This document shows positions 62,801 to 64,000 of a stretch of 64,000 nt of DNA, piece after piece; position 1 is the first letter of the stretch; each line of letters opens with the position of its first letter. The position numbers were made by a program, and so were the translations under genes. The stretch is from Bacteroidales bacterium (GTDB lineage: Bacteria > Bacteroidota > Bacteroidia > Bacteroidales > UBA932): assembly GCA_024402115.1 (NCBI GenBank), contig JAKSJQ010000002.1, positions 1 through 64,000 of the forward strand, written 5' to 3'. The notes under the pieces are model-generated. The model saw nothing but the letters and a program-made list of their open reading frames with translations. It was not told where the DNA came from and did no database searches.

Positions 62801-63044
62801 ACTCCGTAACATCAGCCTCACCTACAGCCTTCCTAAGAAGTGGCTCAAGAAGATGACCTTCTCCGGTCTTTCTGTGACTGCATTCGTGAACAATGTTTTC
62901 ACCTGGACCGCAAAGAGCAACGTATACATCGATCCTGAGACCACCTCATTCGCAGGTGACGGTGACCTTGCATCACAGTTCGGCGAGCTCTATTCAAACC
63001 CATCGAACCGTATCTATGGTTTCAATGTCAGCATCAAATTCTAA
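59835..63044 (+). CDS. SusC/RagA-family TonB-linked outer-membrane protein
   Basis: The 1069-residue protein has a signal peptide (MLKKIALALIALVGAAVMASA) and a carboxypeptidase-like domain (ISGKVTDANGDPVPGASVLLRG, about 25-105). The SusC linker DEVVVTAMGISR precedes a plug with NIIIRGFSSINGSNQPLYVVDGVP and a large barrel ending FNVSIKF. It imports glycans or peptides with its SusD partner. No glycosidase or regulator lies upstream, so the substrate cannot be assigned. Codon use suggests high expression. ATG 59835 was chosen because the in-frame start at 59745 precedes the promoter. Confidence 0.95.
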   Translation: MLKKIALALIALVGAAVMASAQTKQISGKVTDANGDPVPGASVLLRGTTTGTVTNLDGTYVLSAAPTDVLEFTFFGMKSQNVTVGDHTVINVTMQDDSMALDEVVVTAMGISRSEKTLGYSATTVKSDDIVSARSTNLTNAMAGKVAGVQVQASSSDPGAASNIIIRGFSSINGSNQPLYVVDGVPVSNVNMNGQSKSTAVAGIGNIASEDIESMTILKGAAATALYGSRAANGVVIVTTRSGKKGSDRDFTVEYSGGLQLRQVAMFPEMQNMFGQGWNGTQTYIENGSWGPALDGSTQVYGPIWNNQQRIHEFDAKPTNVKDFFELGVSHNHNVAISGASSDNKLTYYLSYGHTSDNGAMPGKHDVYKRNTISYSSSYEAAKWLKVTSQVSFATNKSDVVGSYQGTSVIDGLYEFPRDISIVDLKDLSNPFNTPEAYLTPYGITNPYWAIENNYNHTDAKEVRGKAQIDLKPVKGLTFTYRFGFDYNDLDAKMGYPEIKLDDALINDDKGYAPSNMNQAGWVYAHYRRGYETNHDFLANYTNSFFDDKFSLTAIAGLNINERAATSLTGQTDELTFETGFWDLSNGATKSTLSESQSKRRAIGLFADVTLGYNEELFLDITARNDWSSTLPINANSYFYPGVTLSWIFSNRLQNKDVLSFGKLRAAYGMTGNDAGVYRTSVSYTQAYANGYYYGSIADFPMHSTNAFIAAASKGSSTLRPELTSEAEFGANLQFFGGRIGFDAAYYYRVTNDQIFTLPVDPATGYTSMVTNFGKVRNTGYELVLNTVPVQTRDFSWSLDFNFSQNFNKVVSLPEGLDEGKTVINSFSAGSDAVYVYAEEGKPMGQFYTYLPARTADGKLIVDGNGQPIKSTEIEDTGKNFQNKWTAGINTALTYKGFSLSAVLDVRMGGYMFSRTKNLMQFTGNGIMSTYNKRRPFVIPDSVVETADGKYVENTTPIYLNDSSYQTFYDSYGAGECGEFYLIDRSYAKLRNISLTYSLPKKWLKKMTFSGLSVTAFVNNVFTWTAKSNVYIDPETTSFAGDGDLASQFGELYSNPSNRIYGFNVSIKF

Positions 63045-63065
63045 AGAAAGAGGAGAACACAGAAT

Positions 63066-64000
63066 ATGAAAAAGTTTTTATCATTTGTTTCTGCTGCAGC
63101 TCTCCTTGTGAGCGCTACATCGTGCAAAGGCTATCTCGATATAAACTACGATCCTAACGTCCCTGCTTCGGAGAACATCACCACTTCGATGATCTTCCCA
63201 GGCGTCGAGATGGCAATCGCAGCCAGCTACGGAGACTATCTTCGTATCGTCGGCGGATATTTCTGCCAGCATTATGCACATCAGTTCGGAACTTCGAACT
63301 ATGTTGACTACTCTCAGTTCGAGATGTCTGCTGTCCGCAACAGCAGCACCTATACCCAGCTCTTCCAGAAGGGTCTCACCAATATCAAGACCATTCAGCA
63401 GAAGGCTTCTGCAGAAGAGGATTGGGGTACATACCTTGCAGCAACCACTCTCAGGGCCTTCATCTATCAGGCTCTCGTAGACTGCTACGGTGAAGTTCCT
63501 TACTCTGAGGCTCTCGATGATTCAAACCTCACTCCTAAGTACGACGACGGAAAGGATATCTATCTCGGTATCGTCAGCGAGCTTGATGAGGCTATCTCAA
63601 AGGCGTCTGCAGGTGACATGGTCTGCACAAACTTCCTCCTTCCTGGAGAGACCGCAGGTGAGTGGATCAAGTTCGCAAACTCTCTCAAGCTCCGTATCCT
63701 CGTCCGCATGATGGATGTAGTTGACGTGAAGTCCCAGATCACTGCTCTCGTGGCAGAGAATAACTTCATCGGCAGCGACATCGAGTTCGCAGGCTGCTGG
63801 GAGAAGGCTGCCGGTAAGGAAAGCCCATTCTATGGTGAGGAGTTCTCTACCCTCGGCGGTTCAACCCAGATCAACGTCATCGCCAACATCGCTCTCATCG
63901 GCTCAATGCAGGTTAAGGACAGCGAGGGCGTCATCCTCTACACTGACCCACGTCTTGCAGCATTCTTCAATGCAAACAATGAGGGCAAGTATGATGGTGG
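63066..64000 (+). CDS. SusD/RagB-family lipoprotein, partial (runs off the window)
   Basis: About 311 residues are present, open to the window edge. A lipoprotein signal (MKKFLSFVSAAALLVSATSC, Cys20) is followed by GYLDINYDPNVP, the SusD-type N-terminus, and by helical TPR-like segments (ALVDCYGEVPYSEALD, IYLGIVSELDEAIS, EWIKFANSLKLRILVRMMD). SusD proteins sit on the SusC barrel and capture the substrate. It begins 21 nt after susC. Confidence 0.93.
   Translation, partial: MKKFLSFVSAAALLVSATSCKGYLDINYDPNVPASENITTSMIFPGVEMAIAASYGDYLRIVGGYFCQHYAHQFGTSNYVDYSQFEMSAVRNSSTYTQLFQKGLTNIKTIQQKASAEEDWGTYLAATTLRAFIYQALVDCYGEVPYSEALDDSNLTPKYDDGKDIYLGIVSELDEAISKASAGDMVCTNFLLPGETAGEWIKFANSLKLRILVRMMDVVDVKSQITALVAENNFIGSDIEFAGCWEKAAGKESPFYGEEFSTLGGSTQINVIANIALIGSMQVKDSEGVILYTDPRLAAFFNANNEGKYDG

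Overview
The window reads as chromosome from a member of the Bacteroidota, most likely order Bacteroidales. The evidence is a terminal SusC/SusD pair, a TonB receptor/DUF4249 pair, Bacteroidota-type families (DUF4271, DUF2723, extended S16), the near absence of Shine-Dalgarno sequences, and many matches to the Bacteroidota promoter (TTTG, 19-21 bp, TAnnTTTG). Coding is dense and moderately GC-rich. NrdD/NrdG point to anaerobic growth. The family or genus cannot be fixed from this sequence alone.

Layout. 1-5.5 kb: the start of nagB, divergent from a sufB-pnuC-sufC-sufD-tsaE operon with an unusually short SufD. 5.6-9.3 kb: comM, a HigBA-like toxin-antitoxin pair coupled to an EamA exporter, and a small two-gene minus-strand operon. 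9.4-18.5 kb: ispE; an ECF sigma factor with an unusual partner (anti-sigma-like N-terminus, one membrane helix, C-terminal beta-barrel); a TPR protein with an EnvC-like protein; an SDR epimerase with a Cys/His-rich tail; mdh; and a phosphopantetheinyl transferase behind a long leader. 18.7-23.7 kb: nrdD and nrdG, separated by decayed Rhs sequence, two AT-richer ORFs and a BadF-type sugar kinase. 23.7-30 kb: a tightly overlapped lysine/meso-diaminopimelate operon (M20 deacylase, lysC, dapB, dapA, dapF, lipoprotein, dapD) of the succinylase type.

30-43 kb: a repeat-rich convergent gap; rpsP-rimM; tRNA-Leu(GAG); queH; an M3 peptidase with an NhaC antiporter; a second large palindrome that ends exactly at the feoB stop codon; a FeoB whose GTPase domain has lost its nucleotide-binding motifs; tRNA-Pro(TGG); lolD-trmN6; and a second ECF sigma/anti-sigma module with a Spy/CpxP-like periplasmic protein. 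43-49.8 kb: transketolase, lepA, and the minus-strand group sui1-DUF4271-hemD-rnpA-yidD. 49.8-64 kb: a DUF2723 membrane glycosyltransferase-like protein, a metallo-beta-lactamase-fold lipoprotein, a TonB receptor with its DUF4249 lipoprotein, CstA, an rRNA methyltransferase-like protein, and a SusC/SusD pair running off the end.

Most of the window is core metabolism and envelope biology. No CRISPR array, transposase, integrase or prophage was seen. The least ordinary items are the pseudo-GTPase FeoB, the sigma-linked inner-membrane/beta-barrel fusion, the epimerase with a putative zinc module, the Rhs remnant between nrdD and nrdG, and the palindromes and 45-bp direct repeats in convergent gaps.
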